Notes: generated from the letters alone by a model not told the origin. Positions 12,888-25,492 are shown, counted from the stretch's first letter. The stretch: 64,000 bases of DNA from Acanthamoeba sp. SK_2022b (GCA_027943245.1 JANDJZ010000213.1:1-64000); one strand, 5' to 3'. Program-made: numbers and translations.

Positions 12888-14406
12888 ATGTACGCTGCGT
12901 TTCGGCATGCACTTGGCCTCGCTGTGCTTGTGCTCATATTTGCCTGGCCTACAACAGCATCCCGGCCCAGCCAGCGCTCGTTCGTCGGAGACTTGCCCCC
13001 TCGCGTGAACAGCTCCCTGTCTCTGTACTCGCTCATATCCATCTGCGAATTGATCCCGTTCACTCCGCCGTCGTTTTTCAACATCAGTCGAATTGACCCC
13101 CAGACAGGTTGGTGGCCCTACCCACGGGCCTTTCACGATGTGCAACGCGTTGACTTGTAGTTCCATTTTGAGGCTTGGCCATTCGCAATGTCTACAGCAC
13201 CGGACAGTCGTGTCAGCTGCTCCAGCCGGTCGCCCCCGTCACCGACCCACGCACCAAGCGTGCCTATGTCTGCGCCTACCATCGCTACAATTGGTTTGAC
13301 GTGTGGGTCCGGCCACCCAGCTTCTTTGCCCATAGAAACCTTTTTGACCAGGTCAACTCAACCCAACCTCTATCTCATTGGCCAGGGAGAGCCGTCGCTG
13401 ACCGTCTTTGACTTGTCCAACCCCGACCAACCGGTCCCCGGGCAGCGGATCCCTCTGCCCGTCAGTTCGGATTTGTTGACCGTGTACCTGTACTCCAACA
13501 TGGCGTTCGACCCGGTCACCAACAGCGTGTGGCTCCTCGCCCAGACCTTGGACGTGGGCAATCGCCAGGCCGACGTGGCCTTCGTGGTGAAGGTCGACCT
13601 GAACAAGGGCACCTCGCAGAACGTCACCGCCGTCACCATCCCCAACCTCGTGCCCATGAACGGTGCGTCTCACTGATCATCATCACATAATCGACTCGAC
13701 AGGCCTGACATGCCTCCAGAGCAAACCCATGGCGGGGCCTTCAACGCCAAGACACGGAAGCTGGTCCTTGCTCTTCGGACCCAGACTGCCGGTATGACGC
13801 CTTAGCTTACGTATATATTTTATTTGATTTTTTTTTTTAATAAAACAAAAGTGTATAAAATAAAACAATTATGTATGTAAAACCAGGGCAAGACAATGTG
13901 ATCGCAGAGTTTGACGTGGACACCAACAGCTTTACCAGCATCACGCGCACAAACTTTACCGTCAACTCGATGGTACTGCCAAGCAACAGTCCAATCGTCG
14001 AATCCTCTCATGGCGAGTAACCGAATGGGCGGGGGCTTGTCAGGTGGGGGACAGCAGGACTGGCGCCACCTACGGCCTCCTCTCCCCCGCCAACTTGCTC
14101 GGGCTCAGCTACGGCGTACTCGAGTCCGGTACTTGGCGCATCCTCAGGCACTACACCGGCTACACTGGCGCGGGACAAGTGGTGGCCGACAGCTCGTCTG
14201 GGCTGCTCTATGGAAGTACCTCCTCCCCAACCAGACCCGTCTAGCCCACCCATTCGATATTGACACCTGTCTTGGCGCAACCACCAGCTCTCGACGGCAT
14301 GTCTGGAGCGGTGTTTGCCGTCATCGAGACGCAGTCCGGCAACCTTAAAGCCACGACTCGCCTTCCGCCAGGCCAGATCGACTACTTTGGCCTGTTTGGA
14401 GTGTGA
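12888..14406 (+). CDS. secreted beta-propeller-like protein of unknown function
   Basis: Seven exons: 12888-13107, 13173-13293, 13352-13662, 13720-13791, 13887-13972, 14044-14215 and 14288-14406, about 366 aa. A signal peptide is present (hydrophobic ALGLAVLVLIFAW, then a Thr-Ala-Ser cleavage zone). The rest has repeated short beta-strand units with small and aromatic residues, such as NLYLIGQGEPSLTVFDLSN, MAFDPVTNSVWLLAQ, GGAFNAKTRKLVLAL and GAVFAVIETQSGNL, in the style of a propeller. No catalytic motif is visible. The acceptor of exon 4 (CCTCCAG at 13719) was chosen over an upstream AG because only it preserves frame. Function unknown; the location is secreted or lysosomal by inference. 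Confidence 0.7.
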
Positions 14407-14536
14407 ACCTCCTTGCTTGTGGTTGCGCCTTCCCCAAGTGCTTCACTCCAAGATTGCTTCGCTTTCGCATGTTGTGGCTCTGGCCGCCACAGTTTGTTCT
14501 TTGTGGCCCAGCCAACGACGAGCTTTCTCCCTCCAA

Positions 14537-15188
14537 CTACTGCATCACACCGTGGATGACGTTAATCCCATTTGCGCGGCCCGCAAACGTCTTGGTCACC
14601 ACCTTCGTCGGACTTTTAGCCTTCTTCGCCTGTGTACTCGTCCTCAGTCTCGGCCACGTCGGCGTAGACATCTTGGGCTTGCTTCTGGTCCTCTTCCTCG
14701 TCACGTGGCGTTGAAAGAGAAAGAGAGATAAAGCGAAAAGGAAGCAAATGATGAGTAGGCCCTGTGCGGTAACGGGAGCGTTAAAATGAAAACGCGCAAT
14801 ACAAGCCCCCACGGCCCTGCCCACACTTCGTCCGCTTTTGAGAGGCACGAAGGCACGTTGCCGTCCAAGCCATACAGCGCGGCGTGCACCCAGTTAATCG
14901 AAAGTTGGCAATGTTTATCAACATGTAGCCGCCAGCACAGACGCTGTCAGAGTCGGCAACGGCAGCAGCTGCCGTGAAGCTCACTCGCACTTGTGCAGAC
15001 GCGCCTGCAAGTAGCAGATCGTCGGCCGCACACGAGCGCTTGGTGCAGAAAACGACAGCGCCGCCGGCCACAGCACCACCAAGACCCCGTCTTGGTTCTT
15101 GGATCTCAACCTTGGCGGCATCCGCGACACGGAAACGTCCCAGTGACGAAGCCGGCCACCAGGCCAGATCGCGCTCAAACAGTGCAGG
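14537..15188 (-). CDS. type I membrane protein, unknown (5' end unresolved)
   Basis: Two linked exons, 15188-14890 and 14816-14537, join in phase 2. The first encodes about 100 Ala/Val-rich residues with several cysteines, ending VCAGGYMLINIANFRL, an ectodomain-like segment. The second gives a single membrane span (GLLIICFLFALSLFLF), a stop-transfer QRHVTRKR and a basic tail ending VIHGVMQ. A first exon with a signal peptide should lie upstream but was not found; the flank is a GAC/GAT repeat. The two-exon model is supported by phase and by the span followed by basic residues. No family recognised. Confidence 0.45.
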
Positions 15189-15254
15189 CTGCAGGTTGGA
15201 CTTGACATTCGATCTGCATCGCGCCGGCGGTCGTAGCGACGGTGTTGGCCGCCT

Positions 15255-15420
15255 TAGTAGTCGTCGTCGTTGTTGTCGTCGTCCTCATCATCGTCGTAGT
15301 CGTCCTCATCATCGTCGTCATCATTGTACTCATTATCGTCGTAGTCATCATATTCACCATCGTATTCATCGTCGCCGTCATCGTCTTAATCAAAATCGTC
15401 GTCATCGTCATCGTGGTGGT
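15255..15420. repeat. degenerate (GTC/ATC)n trinucleotide region
   Basis: Imperfect CGTCAT/CGTCGT repeat. It is open in several frames, encoding Val/Ile on the + strand and Thr/Met on the - strand. Treated as a repeat, not a gene. Confidence 0.7.
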
Positions 15421-15682
15421 GTTGTGGTATTGTGGTGTTGTTGTGAATCACCCTCATCATCGTCGTGGTCGAAAACGCTTCCCCCCCCCCCCCCTTTCCC
15501 TGCTGTGGCGCCTCTTCCCTTCCACGCCGTGGCCCGCACGGGCGCTCTTCGTTCGTTCAGCACGAAAAAATCGGCGCCCTATTTCTAAAGCAAGGGCAAC
15601 GAAGCACACAAAAAAAGATTTCTCAAGAAATTCGAGAGAAATTTTGAAGAAAATAAGAAGAAAACAATTAATAAAAGAGAAA

Positions 15683-16072
15683 ATGAAGCCCGGTCTTTTT
15701 TCCTCCCACGCGCCGCTGATCGCCCAATGGAACAAGTCCAAGCCGGAGTTCGATCTTACGAAGCACGAGGACCCAAACAACGGCCACCAGGGCCAGCTCG
15801 TGAAATTTCTCGGAAGCGTGCGTAACAAGAAGTTCAAGAAAAAGTTGGCCAACGGACGTTCCGAAGAAGCCTTGGCCAAGAGCTTAGCGGCGCGTAGCCG
15901 CACGCTGAAGCCGATAAGTAGCACCTGGAGGAAGAGCCGCGACGGCGGAACGCTTGGCCTCACGTACGACCTCGATTTTGACGGCGAGATAAAGAGACTA
16001 GTGTTTGTTTGCCGCCTATCTGCCGATAGGTCGCACATTGTAAACTTCCACTGCTACCCCTGCAGGCGTTAG
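15683..16072 (+). CDS. small intronless protein of unknown function
   Basis: Single open frame of 129 codons after an AT-rich leader. The start ATG (15683) follows AAAGAGAAA. The protein is basic in the middle (LGSVRNKKFKKKLANGR, ARSRTLKPISSTWRKSR), then has an acidic/hydrophobic strand (TYDLDFDGEIKRLVFVC), and ends with C and H residues. The frame is open further upstream through a Val/Ile repeat, but that part looks non-coding. I do not recognise a family. Codon choice is less GC-biased than in the neighbours. Confidence 0.5.
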   Translation: MKPGLFSSHAPLIAQWNKSKPEFDLTKHEDPNNGHQGQLVKFLGSVRNKKFKKKLANGRSEEALAKSLAARSRTLKPISSTWRKSRDGGTLGLTYDLDFDGEIKRLVFVCRLSADRSHIVNFHCYPCRR

Positions 16073-16614
16073 CGAGCTATTCACATAAAATAAAATAAAA
16101 TAAAATAAAATAAAATAAAATAAAATGATATAAAATAAAATAAAATATAAAATATAAAATAAAATTTAAAGCTGCCGAGAAACAAGGCTACGAGCACAGT
16201 CTACGGCATGTAGTGAGCTCTGTGATTAATTTGAGTCCCAGCGCTGCCTTTCCCTGTCGCTGTCCAACTTGGCCGACATGGCCGACGGCAGGCAATGAAG
16301 GAGTGGAAGAAGAACGGTCTGCCGCGGGGAGGGAGAGCCCGAATGAAAAGGGGAAAACGGCAACGTTTGGTCACCGGTGATGGTTAGGTCCCGTGTAAAT
16401 CGGGTCTGCACTAGACGACCGGGAAGCCATGTTAAATCCTTGTGTACTTGTGCTGGAAGAGGATGGTTGAGTCCCCCCCTCCGAGTTTGTGTATTCCCCT
16501 GCCCCCACGACACGTTACTTCTTCAGCTAATGTTGTGCTCTGGTAAGCTGGCTGTTCTTTTGCGGCAGCCAACGAGGTTGTAGTTTTTGGGGGGGGGGCT
16601 AACATGCACATCTC
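16073..16614. other. intergenic with (AAAAT)n array
   Basis: An AAAAT pentanucleotide array occupies about 16085-16170. The remainder is unique sequence with no convincing ORF; it holds the 3' flank of the GCFC gene on the - strand. Confidence 0.6.
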
Positions 16615-17901
16615 TCACTCCATGACCCGCCGGGGCGTCTCGAGGTCGTTCAGGCGGACAAAGATGTGCGCCAGCCGCTGCCGCAGCTCGTCGGGCAGCT
16701 CGCGCGGGCCGTCCTGCTTGAAGGCGCGCCACTGCTGCGTGGCCCAGCCGTGGTAGACCCGCGCCTCGGGCGTCACCAGCCCCTCCTCCCGCTCCGGCAC
16801 CAGCCAATGGCCCGGCACCGCCTCCAGCACCTTCTCGTTCACCTCCACGAACCTAGCGTCGATGGCGAGAGGTGAGAGTTAGCCGATGAGAGAGTTTAAG
16901 GTGGCGGTAGCGGTGGGGGGGGGGGCACGCGTACCGCGCGATGCCGGATTGGGTGGCGGAGAACTTCATCTGTCGGAGGAAGGGCACGACCTGGCCGTTG
17001 AGGAGCTTGTCCAGCGTGAGCCCGCGCAGGGCCCGATTGGACAGCTGCTCGTGCCACGACCCGATGTTGCCCATCAACTGCGCACGATCGCGCGCCGGTC
17101 AGTCCCATGTCCAATCATCGCCCACGCGCGCGCGCACACACAAAGGCATACCTTGACGGCGCTCCAAAACTGGGACATGGCGAGCTGCGTGGCGCTCTCG
17201 GAGAGGCCCAGATAGGCCGTGGGCAGCCGTACGCGATCGACGGCTGCCTGTAGGCCCAGCATCACCGCCTGCAGCAGCGTCTGTCGCCCAGCCCCGCATT
17301 AAAACAATTAATTGTTTGAAATAAATAATAAATAAAAAAATAAATAAAAACGAATTTGGCGCCAAAAATACCTTGAGGTCGGCCTGGGCGGGGAGGTAGA
17401 CGAGGAGGTCGCCGACGAGGGCCTGCACGCGGCGCGTCTGCTGGCGCGAGCGCGGGTCCCAGCCCTGCGCGATGAAGGCGCGGGCCTTGGGCAGGATCAC
17501 CCGCCGCACCAGCGACGGCACCAGGTCGGCCTCCTCCGCCTCCTGCTTCTTCTGCTGCTGGTTCGCCTCGCCCGCCTTGTTTGGCCATCCCACCATCGCG
17601 TCAGCACACGACCACGATCACGACCACAAATACAACCACGGACACAAATACGACCACGACCACGACCACAAATGCAACCACGACCACAAAGAAAGAGAGG
17701 AAGGAGGAGGGGGGAGTGTACCGGGGCGAGGCCGTAGGTGGAGAGGGTGGTGTACCACTCGAGGTCCTCGAACGTGGCGGCGCCGGGCGCGAGCGGGTCC
17801 CAGGTCAGCGTCTGCAGCTTCACGTACGGCACGCAGATGTCCACCAACGACACGCCCGCAAAACACTTGTAGTAGCCTAGGTCGCGACACGACAATCATC
17901 G

Positions 17902-17963
<62 letters not shown>

Positions 17964-19608
17964 GTCAGCCGTGCGACACCGACGCGCGTGTCGCGTGTCG
18001 TGTAGGGGGGGGGGGGGGTTACCCGCAGAGTGTTGAGTGCGCCATTCCTCGAATTTGTGTTTGACGACGGAGAGGGAGGAGAAGTCTTCGATGACGTCGT
18101 CAAACACGCCCGAGGCGCGGGCCAGGACCTCGCCCGTGGCGGCGGCGTAGTCGGCCCGCTCCCGCTCGGTCTCCTCGGCCTCGCCCTCGCTCGACCAGCC
18201 CTCCTCGTCCTCCACCCGCGGCGTACGCATCCCGAGCCGCTGGCGCCGCGCCTCTCGTCGCCTGTATTATTTATTTAAATTTGTTGTTATTATTTATTTA
18301 AATTTGTTTTTACCAAATCATAAAAATTCAAGATAAAATAAAATAAAAATAAATGGGAATAATAAAAAGGAGGAGGCGTACGCCAATCGCTTCTCGAGGC
18401 GCTCGGCTTTGGCGGCGGCGACGTCGGGCTCGTCCTTGACGGCGAGGTCGCCGCGCGTCCGCTCGATCTCTTCGATCCGGTCCTGCACGTCGAGGTAGTG
18501 CGCCTCCCGCCGCTTGGCATACCGCCCCACCACCAACGCCTCGCACTTGTCGCTGTACCCCTCGATCTCCCCCGCCTGCCCGCACACGTGCGTGAGACAT
18601 TACGCAATAAATAAATAAATAAAATTAATTAAATAAATAAAACCAAAGAATAAATAAATAAAAATGACGAGAGAGAGGCAGACCTTCTCCTTGAGGCAAT
18701 CGAGCAGGTCCAGAATGTAGTCCCGCAAGCGCTGGTAGTAATCAAACTGTGGTCCACAGGTCGACAACATTCCACACGCGCGCGCGTGAGGGGTCAGCCG
18801 CCGCTCGCTGACGTCATCGCAGAGTCGACAGAAATGGAGAGGGGCCAGGTCTCGGGCGTACGTCTTCCGAGGCGGCCTTGAGGGACTTGCGGAGGGCCTC
18901 GGTGTTGCTGTCGGCGGTGGCGATGGAGCTCTTGACCTGCCGCATCTCCTTCTCCTCGTTCTCGTACGACGCCTCCAGTCGCGCCAGCGCCTGCTTGAGC
19001 GTCTTCTGCACGTCCTCCACCGTCGGCAGCTGCGCACGCGATGACGACAGCACTGCGACATGGACAACGACCAGCGTTGCAACGTTTGACGCCATTGGTC
19101 AATCCGAGCGCGGCGGCGGGAGATTGGGGGGGGAGGCGATGCGCGCTTACCTCCGCTGGCGTGTTCGGAGACGGAGACGGTCTGCTGCTGCTGCTGCTGT
19201 TGGCGCCCGGACCGCGGGGCGTTGCCCGCTTGGGCCTTCATCCGCTCGAGCGTCGTCTTGCGCAGCTCCTTCCCGCCACGCACGCCCTGCACGCGCGCAC
19301 GCATCGGTTAGCAGAGTGAACATAAAATTAAAAAAATAATAATAAATATATATAAAAAATTACTTAATTGATAGTTAATTCAATAATATTATGAAAACGG
19401 TGAGGGGATCGCGCCTTCTTGATCTGTTCGAGCTCCCATCGTCGGATCTCCTCGTCGTCGCTGTCCTCCTCCTCGGCCTTCTTGATCTGCTCGTGGAGGG
19501 TCGACTTGCGCCTCCGCTCGCGCTCCCTCGGGTCTCCGAACGCGATCCGCCCGCCCTTCTCGTCATCGAAGATGTCTGCTCTCCCCCACAACACATGCAC
19601 ACACACAT

Positions 19609-19662
<54 letters not shown>

Positions 19663-20141
19663 CACGATGAGCACGCGGCGAGGAGAACGCGAGGTGATGG
19701 CGTGATGTGATGGAGGGGAGGGAGGAGGCGCACCGGGCTCGGGGTCCTCCTCTTCGTCGCGCACGAGGCGCGAGGTGACCTCGTCCGAGTCGAGCTCCTT
19801 GGCGAAGGAGGTCTCCTCGAGCGGGATGAACCCGCCCATGTCCCGGATCCGCTCCCGCCGCTGCCGCGCCTTCACCACGGCCGCCCGCGACGGGATCTCC
19901 TCCTCCTCGCCGTCGTCCGCCACCTTGTCGTCTGCCGTTGCCCCCCCCCCCACACAACCACCACCTCGATGGTGAGCGATCACTGTCGTGTCGTGTCGTG
20001 TCTCTCGAGTGGTGGCGGTGTATTGTACAGGGAAGGGGCTCGTCTGGAGGGAGGTCGTCGTCATCGGCGACGGTGATCACCTCGGGCTCCTCGCCTCCGG
20101 GCCAGTCGGCCGGCTGCATCGAAGGCCTTCGCGGACACAAA

Positions 20142-20206
<65 letters not shown>

Positions 20207-20896
20207 CGCGAGCGTCGGTCAGAAAGACTGGGCGCGATGGGCGCGGTGGGCGTGGTGGGCGTCTGGTACCTGACGGTGGAGGAGAAGTAGATGGTCTTGG
20301 AGTTCTTGCGCAGCTCGGCCAGCTTCTCGGGGGTGTACTCGCCGGCGGCCGATCGCTGGAGGACGGCCACGGGCACCGGCTTCTTCGCCGGCATCTCCGC
20401 CTCGGGCTTGGCCGAGCCCTTCCTGGAATGAAAAGCATGACGACGTGAGCGCGCGCGCGCGTGTGCGGTCTGGCGTGTGTGCGGTTTGCTTGTGTGGCGT
20501 ACCCTCGCAGCAGCTTCCGGCCGGTCCTGGGTTTGTTGAACGTGACCGCTTCCCCTTCTCCCTCCTGCACAAGTTTAAAATTTAAATTTAGAAATAAAAA
20601 TACTAAAAGAATAACTTAAAATAACAGCAATGAAGATTAAATGAAATTAAATCACTAAATCTCAGCCGAGGTACCTCTTCGGCAAAGCTCAGCTTGGCGG
20701 CAGGCCGTCTGGCGGCAGGCTTGGCTGCTGCTGGAGTGGGCGCAGGGGCAGAGGCGGGAGGGGCTGTATTTTCTGCAGACGGGACGACGTTGGGGGCGGG
20801 CGTCGCGTTTTGCTGATCGCCCTCTTCCTCATCGCTCAACACGGGACCCTTCCTTCTGAATTTTTTGGGGCCTCTGGCCGGCCGCATCTTGTGCAT
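16615..20896 (-). CDS. GCFC / PAXBP1 (ILP1)-family protein
   Basis: Sixteen exons, about 861 aa: 20896-20675, 20564-20503, 20422-20270, 20126-20029, 19931-19734, 19575-19415, 19286-19151, 19052-18862, 18746-18684, 18575-18382, 18261-18023, 17876-17722, 17575-17372, 17280-17152, 17077-16935 and 16852-16615. The order of features matches GC-rich-sequence-DNA-binding-factor proteins: a charged N-terminus starting MRPARGPKKFRRKG with SDEEE, the YTPEKLAELRKNSK block, an acidic/basic coiled coil (RRWELEQIKKG), then a long helical GCFC domain with FDDVIEDFSSL, FEDLEWYTTL, VVPFLRQMKFS and VYHGWATQQW. Relatives act in the nucleus with spliceosome (NTR/U2-linked) factors. The intron after exon 6 (19414-19287) needs a GC donor. 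Several introns are CA arrays. Confidence 0.85.
17903..17964. repeat. (CA)n microsatellite in GCFC-gene intron
   Basis: CA array lying between exons 11 and 12 of the - strand gene. Confidence 0.95.
19609..19661. repeat. (CA)n microsatellite in GCFC-gene intron
   Basis: CA array between exons 5 and 6. Confidence 0.95.
20145..20204. repeat. (CA)n microsatellite in GCFC-gene intron
   Basis: CA array between exons 3 and 4. Confidence 0.95.
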
Positions 20897-21181
20897 CCTC
20901 CTCTCCTGTTCCTCTCCAAAGATCGCGCGCTCTCGTTGGGTTGTAGCAAAAGCGTAGCGCGAAAGAAAATATTTGGAAAAAGACGAGAAAAAGAAAACGT
21001 AGAGCGAACAAAAAGATGTTTTTTTGATCTCCATCTTCTTCTACTGGAAGGGGTGGACATAGAAACAAAATACTACAATATATGTTGTGTGCTGGGGAAT
21101 GTGTGCAACAACGACTCTCACCCTTTGGGCTCTGCCTCGCTCTTCCTTGGAACCTTGCGCGACTTTCGCGTACGCGCTAGC

Positions 21182-21648
21182 TCACTTCTTGCGCGACGCC
21201 AGCATCAGCGTATCGGGTACGTGTCGCTTGTACTCCTTGCCCAGGCCCTCCACGCCCAGCCCGTCCTCGATGCCCTTCACCATGTTGTCGATGTACTGTT
21301 TGTTTGTTTGTTTGTTTTGTGTCTACGTCAGTAAAACAAATAAAAATAATAATAAAATAATATAACGTTTTACCTTTGAGGTGACCCTGATGATGTTCTT
21401 GAAGGACGTCACGTCCAGCTTGGAGATGGGCGAGTTGACCTGATCCGACAGCCGCTCCGTGATGCCCTCGGCATTGGCCTGGAGGTACTCGAAGAAGTCC
21501 TTGCCGCGCGAGCCGTCGGGCAGATAGAATCCATACACGTACGTGTACTTCAAAATATGGCGACACTACATCATCACCATCACCACCAACATCAACAACA
21601 CGCTTTAGTATTCTGTGTGCGCTGTGTTGTGTGTTGTGTGTTGTGTGT

Positions 21649-21707
<59 letters not shown>

Positions 21708-21964
21708 TGGAGAGAGCTTCTAACCTTGGCGAGGAGGTCGACGGCCTCGATGAGGAAGTCGGGGTTGCCCGACGTGAGCTCGCGGTACTGCTGCTGCTTC
21801 TCCAGGGCCTTGAGCCGCAGCTGCGGCACGCTCTTGCCCGCCGTCTCGTGGAGGAAGTACCGGTTGAAGTAGTGCAGGTACCGGTCCGCCTCCTGCTTCA
21901 TCTTCGATGCCTGCTCCCCCCACGCACGCACACGCTCCAACCATCAGTTATGACGAAAGAGGTG

Positions 21965-22027
<63 letters not shown>

Positions 22028-24858
22028 GTGTGTTGTGTGTTGTGTGTTGTTTGTTGTGGAAGCGGTGCCTCGTCGTCCAAGTCCTTGGCCGAGGAGTTGT
22101 CGTATTTGTTACATGAGTAGTAGCCGCCCGTGTGCTCGCCGTGCGACTTCCAATCGCCTCGGCACATCCAACACCTTCGGCCGAAAATCATTAATAAATA
22201 AAATAAAATAAAATAAAATAAAATAAAAACCCAAGTATAAATAATCTACACTTGACGTTGTATGTACAAAGGAGAGGAGAGAGGCGGTACCACTCGCCGC
22301 CGCAGCCGCCCTTCTCCTTGCGGCAGGTCATGTGGTTGCAGCCGTCGACGCGGGTGGTGGGGATGCCGCAGTGGTAGCAGGGCTTGGAGGTGGCCATCAC
22401 CAGCCGGATGCTCTCCTGGTCGTCGCTGTTGCGCTGCTGCCACTTGGACAGCTGGTCGCACGTCACCGGATTGTGGTTCTCCATCCCGCACGCGAAGCTG
22501 TTGTTTGCACACGCAAAATAAATATTAATTAATTATTTAATTTAATTTAAAATAAAATTTTAATTTTAAAGAAAATTAAATTAAAAAATGTACCAGAATT
22601 GGTGGCCGCAGGTGCAGCGCACGAGCTCGGCGGGCCGGCCGACGTCCTCGGTGCAGAGGACGAGGTTGGCGCAGGACGGGTTGGGGCACCACGAGAGGTT
22701 CTTGGTGTTGTCGACGTAGCTCTTCAGCAGGAAGTACTCGTACCGCTGGAAGTCCTCCGGCAGGGCGAGCTTCTTGAACGCCTTCCTGTTCATCCTGTCG
22801 TTCGGAGTCGACGCGCAATGCCACGTCAGCATCTGTCCCACTTTGTGTTGCGCGCGCGCGCGTGTGTTGTGTGTGCGCGTGTGCGTCGAGTGGGGGGGGG
22901 GAGTGCATACTTGATGGGGCAGCGAGGCCACATGCAGGTGGAGTTGAGGATGCCCTCGGCGGACGAGTTCTTGACGAGCACGGACAGGTGGTACTGCCAG
23001 CAACCGTCGCAGTAGGGCCCGTGGCCGCACGCGAGCGAGAAGACCTTGGACGCCTTCACGTCGTCGGCGCAGACGAGGCACTCGACCTCGGCGTTCTTGT
23101 CCTGCTTCTTCTTTTTCTTCTTCTTGAGCTTGATGCCGACCTCCTTCAGCACCTTCTTCTGCTGATCCCAGTAGTGCGCGTGCAGCTTGGTCACGTCCCA
23201 CCTGTTGTTGTTGTTGTTGTCGACGTTATTATTATTATAAAATATATTTATAATAATAATATTTATGTATTTATTATTTAATGTCGACGACACACACGGG
23301 CGAGTGCGTACTTGTAGTATTGGAGGAGAAGGGCCACATCCCACTTGTTGACGCCCAGCTCCGAAGCCACCGAGCTGATGAACTTTGTCTGCAGCTTGCT
23401 CAGCTCCTTCACGTCGCCCACAACAACAACACAACACCAGGGAGGAGAATAGACGTGAGCCACAAAGGTCGCCTCGGCGAGGCCGGCAGGGCGATGGGCG
23501 GGCGTACGCTTCGGCTGACAATCTTGAACATCTCCTTGGCGTGCGAGTACTCGGGCTCGGCCTCCTCCCAGCCGAGGCCGGCGTTCTCTTCGTCGTCCGA
23601 GTAGTCCCCGCCCGATATGTAGTCCACTACGCACGCACAACGCACAACACACGCACACGCACACGCACACGCACACGCAACACACGCAACACACGCAACA
23701 CACGCAACACACGCAACACACGCAACACACGCACACGGTGAGCAACGTAAAGCCAATGGAGTGACGGGCGCGACTTACCTTCGGAATCGTCGCCGCCTTC
23801 GCCGTCGTCAAAGTAGTCGCCGTCGTCTTCGATGTCGTCATCGTCGTCCTCCTCTCCTTCTTCGTAGTCGCTGGCATCGGCCGAACGCGACGAGGACGAC
23901 TTCTGCTTGTCTTTGCCCTTGGCCGACTTCTTCTTCTCCTTCGAGGGGTCCTTGGCCTTCTTGGTCTTCTTGCCCTTCTTCTTGCCGTCGCCCTCCTTCG
24001 CCTTCTTTTTCTTCTTCTTGGCCTCCGTTTCCTTGACGTTGCTGCTGCTGACGCCGCCCTCGGCCGCCCGGTCTTCTACTCGGCTCACATCTGCAACAAA
24101 AATTCAAAATAATTTAAAAACAAATAATAAATTAATTAAAAGAAAGATGAGGCACCCAACTCACGGAAAAAAAATATGCGTAGAACATGTAAAATGAAAT
24201 AATAAAAAAATAATAATTAAAAGAAGTAGAGGGGACCTTGGACTGGGCTGGCAGGGGTGGAGGCCTTGGGAGGGGCGACGGTCGCTGCCGAAGACGATGA
24301 GGCAGAGACCAGAGCGGCAGCGAGCGGTTTCTTGGTCTCGCACGCCTCACAAGCGGTAGCGGCGGCGGGATTGATGAGGGTGCAGGCCCCGCACGACCAC
24401 TCCCCATCGGGCAGGACCAGGACTGCCTCGAGCTCTCTCCTTTCCTTTTCAGCTGCAGCTTCCTCATCGCCCTTGCTCTTCTTCCTGGCTGTGGCTGGAG
24501 ATGAAGTAGCGGGTGCCGAGCGGGACGATGTCAGCGATGAGGCATCACTGGCAGCCGCAGTCGACTTGGTCGATTTCTTCTTCTTCTTGGGGGTGCCGCC
24601 GTCGTCCTTCTTGGCCTTCTTTGTCGATTTCTTCTCCTTCTTCTCCTTTGTAGCGGGGATCGAAGAAGTTGAAGTTGTAGTGGCGCCATCTACCTCCAAT
24701 CCCTTCTTCTTCTTGGGCTTCTTGTCGCCCTTGGCTGCCCGTTTGGCACTCCTCGAGGAGGTGGCGGCATCAATAGCGCCTGATGAGGAAGAGGATCGCA
24801 GGGAACGTGATTCTACAGCTGACATGGTTGAGTCGCTTACGCTAGAGTCGTAGGACAT
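21182..24858 (-). CDS. Ariadne-type RBR E3 ubiquitin ligase with N-terminal NZF zinc finger
   Basis: Eleven exons, about 808 aa: 24858-24237, 24090-23779, 23626-23508, 23406-23312, 23201-22911, 22794-22594, 22497-22291, 22174-22069, 21910-21725, 21547-21374 and 21295-21182. Order: Lys/Ser-rich region, RanBP2/NZF finger (GEWSCGACTLINP then CEAC), a second Lys-rich block, an acidic run, RING1 (ECLVCADDV to MWPRCPIK), IBR (NLSWCPNPSCANLV, CTCGHQFCFACG), RING2 with the catalytic-type GCNHMTC and WCWMCRGDW, then the helical Ariadne domain (RYLHYFNRY). RBR ligases carry ubiquitin on the RING2 cysteine before transfer. NZF fingers usually bind ubiquitin. The intron after exon 8 has no GT candidate and appears to start GAG|GC. 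The two (GT)n arrays lie in introns. Confidence 0.9.
21654..21706. repeat. (GT)n microsatellite in Ariadne-gene intron
   Basis: GT array between exons 9 and 10 of the - strand gene. Confidence 0.95.
21966..22025. repeat. (GT)n microsatellite in Ariadne-gene intron
   Basis: GT array between exons 8 and 9, flanked by TTGTG variants. Confidence 0.95.
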
Positions 24859-25492
24859 GCGATCGCCCGACGATCCTTTTTACCACCAGCAGCGCCCCCA
24901 AACAATCGTTCAATTAAGTAGCGCTCCACGAAAGTATGAGCAATTGATTTTTTGCTATCCACTAAGGAAGAGTGAAGGAGCTAAAAGAGCAGCACCAGAA
25001 GGTTATCAGCTGTTCCCTGGCAAATGAATCCCCCAACACGTTTGCCCTCTTCGTAGTTGCTTCGGCTAACCTCCCCTTCAGTTAACGTGTCGACACTCAA
25101 AAAACCCACAGAATGAAAGTGGTAATTAAACATTTGTGTCGACGCAGCTTGCATAGCGACGGCCGTTGCTCTGGAAAACAGGTGCGGTTTTCGGCCGTCG
25201 GTTGGTCGGTTTCGCCCGGTACGATCTCCCATTGTGCCGACATCTTCATTGACCGTGGTCCTGTACGTGCGGTGTGGGTGTTTTACGCAAGGATAAATTG
25301 TGTTGTTCGCCAATTTCCACACTTTGGCCTCTCTGCTACAAACTAAGCACAGCGAGGGACCCAGCGCATACGCCCCACCTCTCAAGCTGAGTCTTATCTC
25401 CCCCAAGAAGGAAAGAACGAAAACGGAGAAACGAAGAACGAAGCTTCAACGCGCTCACACACTTACACGACGCCAGCCCACAACATTACGCT
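24859..25492. other. divergent intergenic region
   Basis: 634 bp between the starts of the Ariadne gene (-) and a small secreted-protein gene (+); it should hold both promoters. A 141-codon frame on the - strand (24981-25406) has no domain and lower GC, so I do not call it a gene. Confidence 0.5.

Noticed and set aside
15242..15682. Val/Ile-rich N-terminal extension of the small intronless gene, resembling membrane spans
   Set aside because: It is the translation of a GTC/ATC repeat and a poly-C run; the ATG at 15683 with its AT-rich leader is a better start.
24981..25406. 141-codon - strand ORF
   Set aside because: No domain, no GC rise over flanks, and it sits in a divergent promoter region.
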